The notes beneath the pieces were generated by a model. The model had not been told where the DNA came from. It ran no database searches and saw nothing but the letters and a program-made list of their open reading frames with translations. A stretch of 64,000 bases of DNA from contig CAWCNV010000002.1 of assembly GCA_963797015.1 (NCBI GenBank), positions 24,045 to 88,044 of the forward strand. The letters run 5' to 3'. A program made the translations under genes and the position numbers. Of the stretch, positions 1 to 8,292 are shown one piece after another; position 1 is the stretch's first letter, and every line of letters begins with the position of its first letter. This DNA is from JBBPZA01 sp963797015 (GTDB taxonomy: Bacteria; Actinomycetota; Thermoleophilia; Solirubrobacterales; Solirubrobacteraceae).

Positions 1-1902
1 CAGCCAGAGGATGCGCCCGTCGGCCGACACGCCGCCCATGTCCGGCGACCCGCCCCGCGGGATGCGCCAGGTGCGCACCGGCCGGCGGGTGCGGAACGAG
101 ATCAGCGTGATCGTCCCCGCGCCGCGGTTGGAGACGTAGAGCACCTTCGAGTCACGGCTGGGGTAGAGCCCGTGAGCGCCGCGGCCCGTGGGCTGGAAGC
201 GCTCCGTGCGCATCCGGCGCGCATTGATCAGCCAGACGCCGTTGGAGGCCATGTCGGCGACGTAGAACGTGCGCCCGTCGGGCGAGAGCTTGACGTCCTG
301 CGGCATCGCCCCCTTGCGCAGGTCGATGGCCTTGACGACGCGCTCGCGCCGCAGGTCGACGACGACCATCCGCCCGGCGAACTCGCAGGAGACCAGCGCG
401 AGACGCGCGTCCGCGGTGAAGTCCATGTGGTCGACGCCCGCGCAGGTCGGCAGGCGAAGGGCCTTGACGAGGCGCATGGTGTGCGGCTCGCGGAAGTCGA
501 GCTCGCGATGCGCCTCGGCGACGACGATCGCGCGCCGCCCGTTGGCGGTGAAGTAGAGGTTGTAGGGGTCGGCGACGGGCACGGGCCGGCCGTGGTCGCC
601 GGCGCGCGGGTCGATGGGGGTGAGGCTGTTCCCAGCGTCGTTGGTCACCCACAGCGTGCGCAGGTCCCAGGAGGGGGTCACGTGCTGGGGCAGGGCGCCG
701 ACCGCGAAGTGATCGACGACCTTGGCCGTGCGCTGATCGATGACGTCGACGGTGTTGGACCGCGAGTTGGGCACGTACACGCGCGCGGGGTCGCCGCGGA
801 CCTGCGGCGCCACGTGGCCCGCCCGTGTGGCGGCGTAGACGTCGAGGCGCGCAGCGTGGGCTGCGCCGGCGCGCGTGCCGGGCCCGGACCGCGCGAGCTC
901 CAGCAGCTCGCGGTGAACGCCGCCTCGGGCGTCGCGGCCGCCGGCCACGAGCAGCCGGTCTCCGTCGGCGGTGGCCGCGAGGTCCGACAGCGCCGTGGGC
1001 AGCCGGCCCGCCTGACGGACGCGCCCCGTCGTCGGGTCGATCGCCCAGATGCCGCGGCGCTGGCTCGCGGTGGCGTCGCCGCGGCCGCCGAGCACGTAGA
1101 ACATCTTGCCGAGCGCCGCACCCGCGGCGTGCGCGAGGCGCGCGGGGAGGTGGCCGATGACGCGCACGCGATGGCGCACGGGATCGACGCTGACGATCTC
1201 GTCACGCGCCCGCGTGCCGTCGGTGCCGCCCGCAACGAGCAGGCGCCCGCCGACCGCCGCGGCGGCCGCGTAGCGCACCGGGTGGGGAAGGGCGGCGACC
1301 TCGCGCGGCGCGCGCCCGGGCCTGAAGGCCAGCACCGAGCGCAGCGGTGTCGTGGTCGTGTAGCCGCCGACGACGTAGGCCGTGGCGCCCATCGTCACTG
1401 CCGTCGCGTCCGACATCGCCACCGGCAGGCGCCCGGCGGGGCGCGCCCCCCCGCCCGGCGTGACCTGCGTGATCGCCGCGGTCGGCCCGCCGGCGCTGCC
1501 GCCGCCGAAGACGTAGAGGCTCGATCCCAGTGCCGCGGCGCCCACGTCGTGGAGCGCCGCGGGCAGCATGCCGACGCGCCGCGGCGCCCCCGGCGCGACG
1601 CGCACGACGTCGGCCACCGAGCCGTCGGCGGCGTTCAGGCCGCCGGCGGCGAGGACCGTCGGGCCCACGCGCGCCAGGCCGGGAAGCTGCACCGGCGCGG
1701 GCAACGAGCGCGACCCCACGACGTGCAGGCCGACGCCGGCGGCCGCGCGGGAGCGAGCCGTGCCGGCGGCCCGCGGCGTCGCCTGTGTGGTGCGGCGATG
1801 CGCGGTGGCCGCATGCGACCCAGGCGCGTGCGATCCGCAGCCCGTCGCCGCCGCGGCCGCGAGGGCCGCGAGGGCCGCGCCGCCTGCGGCCGCGCGGGTC
1901 AC
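1..1902 (-). CDS. Secreted lipoprotein with Kelch and YVTN/YncE-type beta-propeller halves (3' end outside window)
   Basis: GTG start at 1902 overlaps the stop of the upstream DedA gene (GTGA). The first 24 or so residues form an Ala/Leu-rich signal peptide ending in a lipobox (AATGCGS), so the protein should be lipidated and face outward. Residues about 50-280 carry Kelch-like units (LYVFGG, AYVVGG, LLVAGG, FYVLGG); from about residue 300 the repeats become YncE/YVTN-like (VYVPNSRSNTVDVID, LWVTNDAGN, FYVADMASNGV, LYVSNRGAGT). Such propellers bind ligands or proteins; the target is unknown. The reading frame runs off the left edge, so the last repeats are missing. It is third in a minus-strand run deacetylase - DedA - this gene, probably one transcript. 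Confidence 0.8.
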   Translation of the reverse strand, partial: MTRAAAGGAALAALAAAAATGCGSHAPGSHAATAHRRTTQATPRAAGTARSRAAAGVGLHVVGSRSLPAPVQLPGLARVGPTVLAAGGLNAADGSVADVVRVAPGAPRRVGMLPAALHDVGAAALGSSLYVFGGGSAGGPTAAITQVTPGGGARPAGRLPVAMSDATAVTMGATAYVVGGYTTTTPLRSVLAFRPGRAPREVAALPHPVRYAAAAAVGGRLLVAGGTDGTRARDEIVSVDPVRHRVRVIGHLPARLAHAAGAALGKMFYVLGGRGDATASQRRGIWAIDPTTGRVRQAGRLPTALSDLAATADGDRLLVAGGRDARGGVHRELLELARSGPGTRAGAAHAARLDVYAATRAGHVAPQVRGDPARVYVPNSRSNTVDVIDQRTAKVVDHFAVGALPQHVTPSWDLRTLWVTNDAGNSLTPIDPRAGDHGRPVPVADPYNLYFTANGRRAIVVAEAHRELDFREPHTMRLVKALRLPTCAGVDHMDFTADARLALVSCEFAGRMVVVDLRRERVVKAIDLRKGAMPQDVKLSPDGRTFYVADMASNGVWLINARRMRTERFQPTGRGAHGLYPSRDSKVLYVSNRGAGTITLISFRTRRPVRTWRIPRGGSPDMGGVSADGRILWL

Positions 1903-2570
1903 ACACGCGCGCGCCGTCGGTGCAGGACGACCAGCGCGACGAGCGCGGCCGCCGCGCCCGCGACGACCAGGACGTCGAGGTAGCGGAATGCGTTGTGCAC
2001 CCGCTCGTAGCTCGACCCCAGCGCCCACCCGACGCCCGCGAAGCCGAAGCACCAGATCGCCGACCCCGCCAGCGTGAGCACGGTGTACGGGCGGATCGGG
2101 CTCTCGAGCGTTCCGGCCGGGATCGAGATGAAGGAGCGCACGACCGGCGTGAGGCGACCGAGGAAGACCGCCGCGCCCCCGTGGCGGTCGAACCAGCGCT
2201 CGGCGCGCTCGAGGTTCTCGGGCGTCACCTGCAGCCAGCGCCCGTGGCGCTCGAGCAGCGCGTGCCCGCCCCAGCGGCCGATCGCCCAGCCGATCAGCGA
2301 GCCCAGCAGGTAGCCGAGCGTCCCGGCGACGGCCAGCACCAGATAGCTCTCGAGGCCCGTCTGCAGCTGATGGCCGAGCAGGACCGGATGCTGGCCGCCG
2401 ATCGCCCCGGCGGCGAGCGCGCCCGCGTAGAGCATCGTCAATTCGCCGCCGACCGGCAGCAGCGCGTCGAGGGCCATGATCGCGAAGACGGCGTACGCGC
2501 CGTGATGCCCGATCCAGCTCGTCAGCTGCCCGGTCAGCGAGGCCAGGACGAGGCCGTGGGCGCCGGTCAT
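1899..2570 (-). CDS. DedA family (SNARE-associated/VTT) membrane protein
   Basis: A 223-residue membrane protein of the DedA/VTT family, whose members act in lipid carrier recycling and membrane homeostasis. Visible hallmarks are an N-terminal re-entrant segment (ALLPVGGELTMLYAG), a glycine-rich core (GTLGYLLGSLIGWAIGRWGG) and the family motif with conserved arginine (FLGRLTPVVRSFISIPAG, about residues 140-160), followed by two C-terminal helices and a basic tail. ATG at 2570 overlaps the deacetylase stop (ATGA); its stop overlaps the GTG of the Kelch lipoprotein. Tight coupling suggests a shared role in envelope polymer or lipid handling, which is inference. Confidence 0.88.
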   Translation of the reverse strand: MTGAHGLVLASLTGQLTSWIGHHGAYAVFAIMALDALLPVGGELTMLYAGALAAGAIGGQHPVLLGHQLQTGLESYLVLAVAGTLGYLLGSLIGWAIGRWGGHALLERHGRWLQVTPENLERAERWFDRHGGAAVFLGRLTPVVRSFISIPAGTLESPIRPYTVLTLAGSAIWCFGFAGVGWALGSSYERVHNAFRYLDVLVVAGAAAALVALVVLHRRRARV

Positions 2571-3274
2571 GGCGATCCCACCGTGAGGCCGGCGCGCTCG
2601 ATCTCCTCGATCACCCGCGACAGCGCGGCCACCGTCCGCTGCCACGATCCGGGCGCCGAGTAGTGGTCTGCGTCGTGGAGCAGCACGACCTCGCCGCCGC
2701 TGAGGTGTGCGGTCGCCTCCGCCGCGATGCTCGCCGGCGTGGCGCGTGTCCGCCAGTCGTGGCCCCAGCGGGTCCAGAGCAGGGTCTGCCAGCCGCGCCG
2801 GCGCGCGTGGACGAGGGCCGCGGTGGTGAGCACGCCGTAGGGCGGGCGGTATAGGCGCGCCGTCCGTCCGGTCGCCCCGGCGATCGCGGCCTCGGCGCGT
2901 GCCAGGTCCTCGCGGACCTGCGCGGGCGACAGCCGCAGGAGGTTGCGGTGGCGGTTGCAGTGCACGCCAACCTCGTGCCCCGCGGCCACGATCTCGGCGG
3001 CGAGCACAGGATCGCGCGCGACCTGCTCGCCGACGAGGAAGAAGGTCGCCCGCGCACCGTGGGCAGCGAGGGCGGCGAGCGCGGCCGGGGTCCCGCGCGG
3101 GTGCGGGCCGTCGTCGAAGGTCAGCGCGACCGTGTCCGCGTCGCCCGTGCGGTCGCGCACCGCGAGCGAGCGCCGCAGCGGCGCGGACCACGAGCACAGG
3201 GCCGGGCCGGCGTGCAGCGTTGCGCCAGCCAGCGCGCCGGCCGCCAAGGCGGCCTTATGGTGGGCTCGAGCCAT
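2567..3274 (-). CDS. Polysaccharide deacetylase (NodB/CE4), exported
   Basis: A 235-residue CE4 deacetylase, a metal-dependent enzyme removing N- or O-acetyl groups from a surface polysaccharide or peptidoglycan. CE4 motifs appear in order: the metal/catalytic Asp pair (TFDDGPHP), HxxxH metal ligands (VHCNRHRN), the RPPYG motif and the late catalytic LLHDAD. An N-terminal hydrophobic stretch (AALAAGALAGATLHAG) suggests export. The start ATG (3274-3272) shares the tetranucleotide CATG with the start of the divergent EamA gene; a GGAGG lies immediately upstream, inside that neighbour's coding region. It heads the operon with DedA and the Kelch lipoprotein. Confidence 0.87.
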   Translation of the reverse strand: MARAHHKAALAAGALAGATLHAGPALCSWSAPLRRSLAVRDRTGDADTVALTFDDGPHPRGTPAALAALAAHGARATFFLVGEQVARDPVLAAEIVAAGHEVGVHCNRHRNLLRLSPAQVREDLARAEAAIAGATGRTARLYRPPYGVLTTAALVHARRRGWQTLLWTRWGHDWRTRATPASIAAEATAHLSGGEVVLLHDADHYSAPGSWQRTVAALSRVIEEIERAGLTVGSP

Positions 3275-4277
3275 GTCCTCCGTCGTCCTTGGCGCCGCGG
3301 CCGCGTGCGCGGCCTCCATGATGTACAACCTCGGCGTCGCGCTGCAGGCGCTCGAGGCCCGGGCGATGCCCGCGGCCCACGGCCTGCGCGTATCGCTGGT
3401 CGGGCGCCTGGCCCGCCGCCCGCGCTGGCTCGCCGGCACCGCGCTCGGGCTGGCCGGGTGGCCGCTGCAGGCCGCCGCGCTGCTGCTCGCTCCGCTCACG
3501 GTCGTGCAGCCCGCGCTCGCCTTCGGCCTCGTCCTGCTGCTCGTGTTGGGGGCGCGCGCACTCGACGAGCGCGTCGGCGCGCGCGACGTGCTCGCGGTGG
3601 CCGCGATCGTCGTCGGCGTCGGCTTCCTGACCGCGGTCGCCCCGCACGCTTCCACGCGCCACGTCGGCGGCTCGCCGCTCGCCGGCGCCCTGGCCGCGCT
3701 GGCCGCCTTGGCGCTGGCGCCCTACGCGCTGCGCGGGCGGCGCGACGTAGGCGGGATCGCCGCTGCGCTGTCGGCCGGCGCGGCCTTCGCGTGGAGCGGG
3801 CTCTCCACGAAGTTCGTCGCCGATGCCCTGAGCGCGCATCACTGGGCCGCCGCCGCGTGCTGGACGCTGGCCACCGGCCTCAGTTCTGGGCTCGCGCTGC
3901 TGAGCGAGATGTCCGCGCTGCAGCGCCGTCCCGCCACGCAGGTCGCGCCGCTCGTCTTCGTCGTCCAGGTCGTCATCCCGGTCCTCGCCGCGCCGCTGCT
4001 GACCGGCGAGAGCTGGGCGCGCGCGCCGCTCGGGCCGGTCGGCATCGTCCTCGGGCTGGCGATCGTCATCGGCGGCGCCGTGGCGCTCACCGTCGCGCGG
4101 GCGGTGCGAGCGCTCGTCGATGCCGAGCCCAGCAGCGCCGAGAGCGACACCGGACGAAGCCCGTCGACGGACAGCGCGGCGACCGCGTCGACCGTCCGCC
4201 CCGTGGAGCCGTCGACCGTCACGACCACGATGTCGCCGGCCGAAGGAGCCCTCGGCGGCGCGCCCGAGGCCGCGTAG
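3273..4277 (+). CDS. EamA/DMT-superfamily transporter
   Basis: A 334-residue protein with about ten hydrophobic helices between residues 5 and 278, typical of drug/metabolite transporters; substrate not predictable. The first helix begins at residue 4, which fixes the start at 3273, only one base from the start of the divergent deacetylase. The transporter core ends near nucleotide 4110 (last helix GIVLGLAIVIGGAVALTVARA). The remaining Ser/Thr/Ala-rich tail of about 58 residues is antisense to the C-terminal coding region of the convergent glycosyltransferase and is probably a read-through tail rather than a domain. Related to the second DMT gene at 16355-17296. Confidence 0.82.
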   Translation: MSSVVLGAAAACAASMMYNLGVALQALEARAMPAAHGLRVSLVGRLARRPRWLAGTALGLAGWPLQAAALLLAPLTVVQPALAFGLVLLLVLGARALDERVGARDVLAVAAIVVGVGFLTAVAPHASTRHVGGSPLAGALAALAALALAPYALRGRRDVGGIAAALSAGAAFAWSGLSTKFVADALSAHHWAAAACWTLATGLSSGLALLSEMSALQRRPATQVAPLVFVVQVVIPVLAAPLLTGESWARAPLGPVGIVLGLAIVIGGAVALTVARAVRALVDAEPSSAESDTGRSPSTDSAATASTVRPVEPSTVTTTMSPAEGALGGAPEAA

Positions 4278-5872
4278 CTCATGCGCCCCGCCACGGGCGA
4301 TGCATCGACGCTGCGCGCCAACAGGTACTGACCGAGGCTGAGCCCGGAGGCCGGCACAAGGTAGCGCCGGTCGGCGCCGAGGCGCGCCGAGCCGCGCAAC
4401 TGCTCGCGGGTCTCCAGCCAGCGCACGCGGCTGCCCGGCGACAGCTCGGGCAGGGCATCGTCTCCGAGCCTCGCCAGCAAGCGCTGAACGCCGGGAGCCA
4501 ACGCCCGCGACCCGGCGAACGAGGCGTGCACGCCGCGCGCCGCCAGGGCGCGCGCGAGACCAGGCACTGCGGGCGGCGGCGCGCGCAGGATGAGAGCGAC
4601 GTCGGGCTGCGTCGTCGCGACGCGCGCGAGCGGTCGCAGCTCAAGCGGCGGCGCCGCGAGCGAGTAGGCGTCGTCGGTCGACAGCCCGGCGAGTACCACC
4701 ACCGCGCACGCCACTGTCGCGAAACCGTGGCCCGCCGCGATGCGCCAGCGCGGCAGCGGCCGCACGCGCGGCCGGATGTCGACGACGGCGCTCGCCGGGT
4801 CGCAGCCCGCGTGAGACGGGGCTGCTCGCCGCGCCGGAGCGTCCACCAGCATGCGCCGCAGGGTCGCCGCGAGCTCCGCGCGGGTGTCGGCGACGGTTAC
4901 CAGGCCGAGGGCGGCCATCGTGCGGTTGTGGACCCGGATGTGCCCGATCGAGCTGCCGTAGGCGATCAGCGGACAGCCACAGCTCAGCGCCTCGAGCGAC
5001 GTCATGCCGCCGGTGGAGTGGATCGTGACCTCGGCCGCTCTCAGCAGGTCGTCCATCCGCTTGATGAAGCCCCACACCCGCACCCGGGCGTCGCGGCCGA
5101 AGCGTTCCTCCAGCGTGGCGCGTAACGCGTGGTTGCGCCCGGCAAGGACGACGACGGTGACGTCGTCGAAGGCGAGGGCGGCGTCGGCCGCGCCGGCGAG
5201 GTCGCCGATGCCCCACCCGCCGCCCGACACCGCCACCACGCGACCGCGGACGGGAAGGCCGAGGCGTGCGCGCGCCGTGGACGGGTCGGTGCTCGCCAGG
5301 AACCGGGGCGCCACGAGCGGGCGGACGAGTGCCGCGCTGCCGGGACCCGCAAGCCGCTCGACCGGAGCGAGCGCGTGCTCGTGCATCACGAGGTGCAGGT
5401 CGGCCCCGCGATGCGACCAGACGCTGTAGTCGGCGAGGTCGGTGATCGTCGCGCACAGCGGAACACCGAGCCGGCGCCGCAGGCGCATGCGGCCGAGCAC
5501 GCAGGTCAGCGCCGGGTGCGTCGAGACCACCACGTCCGGGTTCTCGCGGCACACGAGCCGGCGCAGCCGGCGCTGCGCCGCCGTCGACAGGACGACGGCG
5601 CCGATCGCGCGCACCGGTCGCGCGTGGGTGACGACCCAGTACAGCGCGTCGTAGGTCCACGGCGCCCAGCGAAGCTGCCAGCGGTAGCCGTCGCGAATCA
5701 GGTGCCGGACGATCGTCCCGAAGGCCACGAGGCCGTCGCGCTCGACGACCTCCACCGCGCGCTTGGCTCGGAGGCCGTCCGCCAGCGCGCGCGCAGCCGC
5801 GACATGCCCCTCGCCGACATCGGCCGAGAGCAAGAGCACCCGAGGACCGCGGTCCGTACCGGGCAGCGACAT
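3839..5872 (-). CDS. MGDG-synthase-type glycosyltransferase fused to a degenerate polysaccharide-deacetylase-like domain
   Basis: The N-terminal half is an MGDG_synth/GT28-type glycosyltransferase: LLLSADVGEGH near residue 20, STHPALT, TDLADYSVW, a second Rossmann domain starting SGGGWGIGDL, and the nucleotide-sugar motif HSTGGMTSLEALSCGCPLIAYG. A hydrophobic helix follows (ATVACAVVVLAGL, about residues 385-400), then a domain with deacetylase topology but without the Asp/His metal ligands. Family knowledge: sugar transfer to diacylglycerol to make glycolipid. Start chosen at 5872 because the family motif begins just after it and an 11-bp direct repeat sits 23 bp upstream; an in-frame ATG exists at 5950. 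The recognisable domain ends near 4118; the frame continues antisense through the EamA gene to 3839. Confidence 0.8.
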   Translation of the reverse strand: MSLPGTDRGPRVLLLSADVGEGHVAAARALADGLRAKRAVEVVERDGLVAFGTIVRHLIRDGYRWQLRWAPWTYDALYWVVTHARPVRAIGAVVLSTAAQRRLRRLVCRENPDVVVSTHPALTCVLGRMRLRRRLGVPLCATITDLADYSVWSHRGADLHLVMHEHALAPVERLAGPGSAALVRPLVAPRFLASTDPSTARARLGLPVRGRVVAVSGGGWGIGDLAGAADAALAFDDVTVVVLAGRNHALRATLEERFGRDARVRVWGFIKRMDDLLRAAEVTIHSTGGMTSLEALSCGCPLIAYGSSIGHIRVHNRTMAALGLVTVADTRAELAATLRRMLVDAPARRAAPSHAGCDPASAVVDIRPRVRPLPRWRIAAGHGFATVACAVVVLAGLSTDDAYSLAAPPLELRPLARVATTQPDVALILRAPPPAVPGLARALAARGVHASFAGSRALAPGVQRLLARLGDDALPELSPGSRVRWLETREQLRGSARLGADRRYLVPASGLSLGQYLLARSVDASPVAGRMSYAASGAPPRAPSAGDIVVVTVDGSTGRTVDAVAALSVDGLRPVSLSALLGSASTSARTARATVSATAPPMTIASPRTMPTGPSGARAQLSPVSSGAARTGMTTWTTKTSGATCVAGRRCSADISLSSASPELRPVASVQHAAAAQ

Positions 5873-5895
5873 GCCGCGATGATCACGGTCGAGTC

Positions 5896-5911
5896 CTGAA
5901 GAAGGCCTGAA
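5896..5911 (-). promoter_or_regulatory. PHO-box-like direct repeat upstream of the glycosyltransferase
   Basis: On the minus strand two TTCAG units are spaced exactly 11 bp apart (TTCAG-N6-TTCAG), ending 23 bp before the ATG at 5872. An AT-containing hexamer (GATCAT) lies 6 bp before the ATG and could be a -10 of a leaderless transcript. The same layout recurs at 6762, 8897, 31686 and 55773. Confidence 0.5.
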
Positions 5912-6015
5912 CGCGTCCGTTGGAATCCCGGTCCATAGCGGCTGCGTCATCCCGGCCGCATGAGTGCCGTGCGTTCAGGCGCAGCTGGCTCGCGGCTACC
6001 GCAGAGCCGCCGAGG

Positions 6016-6618
6016 TCACGCGGTTGGCCGGACCCGTGCCACCACCGCACGGACCGCGCCGTCGAGCAGGCCGCCGGCCCGGGCGGCGACACGGTGCACA
6101 ACGACTCGGACGGGTTGCCACCACAAACCCACGGCCGTGAGAGCGCCAAGGGCGGCACCGCCGAGAACGTCGGTCGGATAGTGAACGCCCATTGCCACGC
6201 GGCCCACGCCGAGCACCGTGGCCGAGGCCAGGACAGCGGCGCCCCACGCTCGCTGGCGGAGCATCAGCGCGACGGCGATAGCGAACGCGGCGGTGGCGTG
6301 GTCGCTCGGAAAGCCCGGGTCGGCGGCGTGCAGAGCGAAGAGGTGCACGCTGCCCGGATCGGCCGCGAACGGGCGCGGACGGTCGACGAGCGTGGAGAGG
6401 AAATGGGCCACCAGCAGGGCGACGCCCGCGCTGAGGCCCGCAGCCGCCGCGGCTCGCCGCGTATCCCGGCGCTGGTGCCCGCCGACAAGCACGAACGCCG
6501 CGACGAGCATGCCCGCGAAGAGCAGTTCGGCCGCGTTGACGTAGGCGACGATCGGGTCTTCCACGCCGTCGTGTCGGAGGAGGAAGCCGTTGAGAGCGTG
6601 CAGCACAGAGGTATCCAT
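6016..6618 (-). CDS. PAP2-family lipid phosphatase (BcrC/undecaprenyl-pyrophosphatase-like)
   Basis: A 200-residue membrane protein with the three PAP2 acid-phosphatase motifs: LVDRPRP (about residue 82), PSDHATAAFA (about residue 105, Asp in place of the usual Gly) and GRVAMGVHYPTDVLGG (about residue 143). Five or six hydrophobic helices surround them. The family dephosphorylates membrane lipid phosphates such as undecaprenyl pyrophosphate or phosphatidate on the outer face. No SD-like sequence is obvious upstream of the ATG at 6618. It stands alone between the glycosyltransferase and the orphan kinase. An unrelated UppP-type enzyme with the same possible activity is at 55814-56692. Confidence 0.85.
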   Translation of the reverse strand: MDTSVLHALNGFLLRHDGVEDPIVAYVNAAELLFAGMLVAAFVLVGGHQRRDTRRAAAAAGLSAGVALLVAHFLSTLVDRPRPFAADPGSVHLFALHAADPGFPSDHATAAFAIAVALMLRQRAWGAAVLASATVLGVGRVAMGVHYPTDVLGGAALGALTAVGLWWQPVRVVVHRVAARAGGLLDGAVRAVVARVRPTA

Positions 6619-6761
6619 CGTTCACCAGATGATCACACGCCAGGTGGGCCGCTACCCGTCAAACGGCCAGGGCCCGACGGTCGGACCTGCCATGACTTGC
6701 CGGCTGTGGAGCGCGACGGCGCCCGGACGCGGTCGGCGCGGGCCCCGTACCGGCTGGGCTG

Positions 6762-6777
6762 TTCATCAGCCGCTCAT
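6762..6777 (+). promoter_or_regulatory. PHO-box-like direct repeat upstream of the orphan kinase
   Basis: TTCATCAGCCGCTCAT: two YTCAT units 11 bp apart, ending 24 bp before the GTG at 6802, with TACGGT as a possible -10. It matches the box before the orphan response regulator (31686-31701) at 14 of 16 positions and at almost the same distance from the start codon. Confidence 0.55.
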
Positions 6778-6801
6778 CTCGAGCGCGTACGGTGACGAGG
6801 C

Positions 6802-8196
6802 GTGTCGTCGTCTCCGTCCGTTCTTGCGCGCATGCCGGTGCGGCTGCGCGTCACGCTCGCCTTCACGGCGGTCATGGCGGTCCTGCTGGCCGCGACAGGC
6901 CTGTTCCTCTACGTGCGGCTCGGTCATGAGATCGACGGCACGATCAACCGAGGGTTGCGTTCGCGCGCTGGCGACGTGACCGCGCTGATCAAGCAGGCCG
7001 ACTCGGGCCTGGCGCAGGCGGGCCGCAGCCCGCTGACCGAGCAGGGCGAGAGCCTGGCGCAGATCCTGACGCCGTCGGGGCGTGTGGTCGACGCGCCACC
7101 GCTGCTGCGTAGTCGGCGGCTGCTGAGCGCCGCTGAGCTGCGTCGGGCGGCGGCGTCCACCATCGTGGTCGATCACCGGCGCACTCCCGTGGACGACTCC
7201 GAGGCGAGGCTGCTGGCCACGCCGGTCGACGCGCAGGACCAGCGGCTCGTCGTCGTGGTCGGCTCGACGCTCGACGCGCGGGAGGAGGCGGTGCACAACC
7301 TCGGCGGCCTGCTGCTGCTCGGCGGGCCGATCGCGCTGCTGGTGGCCTCCCTGGTGGGCTATGGGGCCGCGGCCGGGGCGCTGCGCCCCGTGGAGTCGAT
7401 GCGCCGGCGAGCGCGCGAGATACGCGCGAGCGAGCCGGGCAGGCGGCTGCCCGTCCCGCCGTCCAACGACGAGGTGGCGCGGCTGGGCGAGACGCTCAAC
7501 GAGATGCTCGAGCATCTCGAGGAGGCCTACGCGCGCGAGCGGGCTTTCGTCTCGGATGCCAGCCATGAGCTGCGCACGCCGCTGGCCATCCTCAAAGGGG
7601 AGCTCGAGCTGGCGCAGCGCGACGCTCGCAGTGTGCCGGAGTTCCGGGACGCCGTGGCATCGGCCACGGAGGAGACCGACCGGCTCGTCCGGCTCGCGGA
7701 GGACTTGCTGATCATCGCCCGCTCCGACCACGGGCGCCTCCCGGTACGCAACGGCGAGGTGGATGCTCGTGAGCTGCTCGCCGACGTGCGCGAACGCTTT
7801 GCGCAGCGCGCGGAGGAGCACCAGACGACGCTGGCCGTCGACGCGCCGGACGGCCTCGTCCTGGTCGCCGACAAGCTGCGGCTGGAGCAGGCGCTCGGCA
7901 ACCTCGTCGACAACGCGCTTCGCCACGGCGGCGCGGCGGTCGAGCTGCACGCTGCGACGGTCCACGGCGTCGTGGAGTTGCGCGTCCGAGACGACGGTCC
8001 CGGGTTCCCGCCCGAGTTCCTGCCCAGCGCCTTCGTGCGCTTCACGCGCGCCGATGCGGCGCGGGGCCGGGGTGGGGCAGGCCTGGGGTTGGCGATCGTC
8101 GAGGCGATCGCGCGAGCCCACGGCGGCACGGCGCACGCGCGCAATCGCCCTGAGCGCGGCGCCGAGGTCTGGCTGGCGCTCCCGCAGCCGTCGTGA
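6802..8196 (+). CDS. Orphan OmpR-type sensor histidine kinase
   Basis: A 464-residue kinase: transmembrane helix near residues 14-35, an extracytoplasmic sensor of about 130 residues, a second helix (LLLLGGPIALLVASLVGYGAA), HAMP, the phosphoacceptor box SDASHELRTP with His near residue 254, then HATPase N, G1 and G2 boxes (NLVDNALRHGG, DDGPGFP, GGAGLGLAIV). GTG start with GACGAGG just upstream; ATG at 6832 is an alternative. No response regulator is adjacent. Its upstream direct repeat nearly equals that of the unpaired response regulator at 31725, so the two may be a split pair; inference only. Confidence 0.9.
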   Translation: MSSSPSVLARMPVRLRVTLAFTAVMAVLLAATGLFLYVRLGHEIDGTINRGLRSRAGDVTALIKQADSGLAQAGRSPLTEQGESLAQILTPSGRVVDAPPLLRSRRLLSAAELRRAAASTIVVDHRRTPVDDSEARLLATPVDAQDQRLVVVVGSTLDAREEAVHNLGGLLLLGGPIALLVASLVGYGAAAGALRPVESMRRRAREIRASEPGRRLPVPPSNDEVARLGETLNEMLEHLEEAYARERAFVSDASHELRTPLAILKGELELAQRDARSVPEFRDAVASATEETDRLVRLAEDLLIIARSDHGRLPVRNGEVDARELLADVRERFAQRAEEHQTTLAVDAPDGLVLVADKLRLEQALGNLVDNALRHGGAAVELHAATVHGVVELRVRDDGPGFPPEFLPSAFVRFTRADAARGRGGAGLGLAIVEAIARAHGGTAHARNRPERGAEVWLALPQPS

Positions 8197-8292
8197 GCAA
8201 CCGAGCGCCGATGCGTCGCCTCAACCGCGCTGCCGCGCGGCAGCTGTGACGATCCCGGCGGAACGAAGAATCACGGCTGATGGCAAGCCTTG

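Noticed and set aside
172..1983. Long plus-strand open frame (603 codons) opposite the Kelch lipoprotein
   Set aside because: Arg/Ala/Gly-rich shadow of a GC-rich gene; the minus strand shows signal peptide and propeller motifs.
2948..5125. Plus-strand open frame of 725 codons
   Set aside because: Crosses the deacetylase, EamA and glycosyltransferase genes in another frame with no protein motif.
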